DNA of 64,000 nucleotides from an uncultured Prevotella sp. Its GTDB lineage: Bacteria; Bacteroidota; Bacteroidia; Bacteroidales; Bacteroidaceae. Location: the NCBI GenBank assembly GCA_934272845.1, contig CAKQSF010000009.1, forward strand, positions 6,035 through 70,034, read 5' to 3'. Of this stretch, positions 62,822 through 64,000 are shown piece after piece. The notes beneath the pieces are model-generated. The model searched no databases. It had not been told where the DNA came from and saw nothing but the letters and a program-made list of their open reading frames with translations. A program made the translations under genes and the position numbers. Every line of letters begins with the position of its first letter. Positions within the stretch are counted from its first letter, which is position 1.

Positions 62822-63865
62822 TTAAACTTCCTCTAATTCCTCAATTTCTTTATACAGTCCTAACTCATTATCTTTACTTGGGAATATACTATTTAATTCT
62901 CCACTAAACCCTAAATACAGGTGCTCACTACATCTTGTCATTGCAACATATACAGCAGAGCATTTTTCTTCGAAATAATCTGCATCACAACCAGGAATAA
63001 AAACATCCTTAAACTGCAGTCCTTTAGCACACCACCATGTCATAATTTTAGGATTGGACGTATGAAAATCTACATCCATTTCAGTCTCCATATTTGCATT
63101 GTATTTGAACTCACATGTCATATTATGATTAAGGAAGTAATCCTTCACATACTCAACAGAACGATTTCCCCCCGTTTTCACAGTATTAAAAGGCATTAAT
63201 ATTCCGACATTTGTCAAACTTCCATTTCTTATAATCCTTATGATTTCATCCAGTTGTGCATTAAAACTATTTGCCTCTATCAGATTAGGTTTTTCTCCGT
63301 CACGCACACATTTGTCCATAAGTTCATCCTTGTCACCGACTTTCTCTGCTAAAGCCGCAACAGGTTTTGTTAGTCTGTAATTAAAATACAGAGGCCATGG
63401 CGTAACATGCAATGACAACGCTGTTTCTTCCACACTCTGTGTTGGCCCCTGAAAACTCATTATGGACTGAGCAGAATCACCAAAGAAGAAACAAATTTCA
63501 CCATATTGTTTCATTTCTTCTATCTGTTCGTGACTAAAATCCTGACATTCATCAACTATCATGTATTTCACACGAGTTTTTTCCTTCCTCCATTGATGAT
63601 AATGGCTCACATTAGTTAAACCCAAAGCCTTTAATCCGTCAGCAAAGTACTTTTCCAAAGTCTTTGTATATACTACAATAGCATAACTCTCTCCTGTTGC
63701 CGCCAGTTGCTTTGCTTTATGTAATGCAATCAATGATTTACCACTGCCTGCATCACCACATACAACCATTGCTTTATTGTTTTTTCTATCAATTAGTTGT
63801 CTTTGGAAATCATCAAGACTTGAATAATCAATAAAAAATTCTGATTGAAAATCATTTTCTCTCAT
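62822..63865 (-). CDS. Compact UvrD/Rep-like superfamily 1 helicase or ATPase
   Basis: 347 aa with all core SF1 motifs: Walker A GDAGSGKS (37-44), Walker B MIVDECQDF (102-110), motif III FGDSAQSI (128-135), motif IV YFNYRLTKPV (Arg164), motif V CAKGLQFKDVFIPG (279-292), motif VI VYVAMTRCSEHLY (Arg311). It lacks the large 1B/2B insertions of UvrD, so it is a minimal two-RecA-domain form, as seen in helicases of defence cassettes such as GajB-type partners. First gene of the AT-rich cassette. DNA versus RNA substrate unknown. Confidence 0.87.
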   Translation of the reverse strand: MRENDFQSEFFIDYSSLDDFQRQLIDRKNNKAMVVCGDAGSGKSLIALHKAKQLAATGESYAIVVYTKTLEKYFADGLKALGLTNVSHYHQWRKEKTRVKYMIVDECQDFSHEQIEEMKQYGEICFFFGDSAQSIMSFQGPTQSVEETALSLHVTPWPLYFNYRLTKPVAALAEKVGDKDELMDKCVRDGEKPNLIEANSFNAQLDEIIRIIRNGSLTNVGILMPFNTVKTGGNRSVEYVKDYFLNHNMTCEFKYNANMETEMDVDFHTSNPKIMTWWCAKGLQFKDVFIPGCDADYFEEKCSAVYVAMTRCSEHLYLGFSGELNSIFPSKDNELGLYKEIEELEEV

Positions 63866-63926
63866 TGTTCCTAAAGTTTAATGTTACAATACTACCAAAA
63901 CTTTTATGAACAAACATTAAAAAGAG

Positions 63927-63955
63927 CGTGGAATCCTTCTATTGCTCGTTCCACG
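63927..63955 (-). terminator. Hairpin at window edge, probably ending an upstream minus-strand gene
   Basis: CGTGGAA / TTCCACG arms with a 15-nt loop. On the minus strand it is followed by CTCTTTTTAATG. The gene it would terminate lies beyond the window; 63956-64000 shows no gene I can call. Confidence 0.5.
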
Positions 63956-64000
63956 TGTAGAGGCTCTGGCATCGCCCAATTTGTCGAAACGAGCAACGCC

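Noticed and set aside
63956..64000. 3' end of a minus-strand gene at the window edge
   Set aside because: A short open frame exists, but 45 bases are too few to identify; only the terminator-like hairpin is reported.

Overview
The window reads as chromosomal DNA of a Bacteroidota member, most like Prevotella/Segatella. The reasons are the TAnnTTTG-type promoters without Shine-Dalgarno sites, the A-rich leaders, the PorP-GldKLMN type IX secretion genes, fimbrillin-family lipoproteins, a PL11 rhamnogalacturonan lyase, a GH140-type glycosidase and a BtuB-like TonB receptor. I see no rRNA, tRNA, prophage, intact transposase or CRISPR array. Coding density is ordinary, but several intergenic regions are packed with repeats.

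Layout. 1-15.4 kb: 3' end of exonuclease III, a secreted rhamnogalacturonan lyase, two paralogous hexuronate-type MFS transporters, a PfkB sugar kinase, an OmpA-like porin, a YfhO-like membrane protein coupled to a GH140-like glycosidase, and FabG. The lyase, transporters, kinase and glycosidase suggest pectin/rhamnogalacturonan use. 15.9-22.7 kb: type IX secretion core operon porP-gldK-gldL-gldM-gldN, then a small beta-barrel protein. 22.8-25.5 kb: Crp/Fnr regulator divergent from hcp (nitrosative stress). 25.8-31 kb: five overlapping or abutting glycosyltransferases and a Fur-family regulator, all on the minus strand. 31.1-35.4 kb: a fimbrillin lipoprotein, a fusion of a fimbrillin-like domain to a choloylglycine-hydrolase-like domain, and a membrane-anchored AraC regulator. 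36.5-43.2 kb: tripartite RND efflux operon followed by an LpxA-like acyltransferase. 43.7-54.8 kb: housekeeping genes (NAD(P)HX repair, hpt, adk, HAD phosphatase, LytM peptidase, SprT-like protein, EamA transporter) with several lipoproteins. 54.9-58 kb: FdtA-like isomerase, Wzx-like flippase and ATP-grasp ligase, a surface-glycan operon. 58.1-60.2 kb: TonB-dependent receptor. 60.6-63.9 kb: an AT-rich two-gene cassette, a compact UvrD-like helicase coupled to a 728-residue protein of unknown family, possibly an undescribed defence module.

The most striking unexplained structure is in the repeats. (i) A 194-bp element with inverted ends, flanked by TA, occurs three times at exactly the same length, like a MITE of the Tc1/mariner-IS630 type. 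(ii) Three sequence-unrelated tandem arrays all have a period of exactly 44 bp. The hcp leader has a 22-bp period. A dispersed palindromic family also has a 22-bp period at four loci. (iii) Two loci share a longer composite repeat bracketed by a second motif. (iv) There are three large imperfect inverted repeats.
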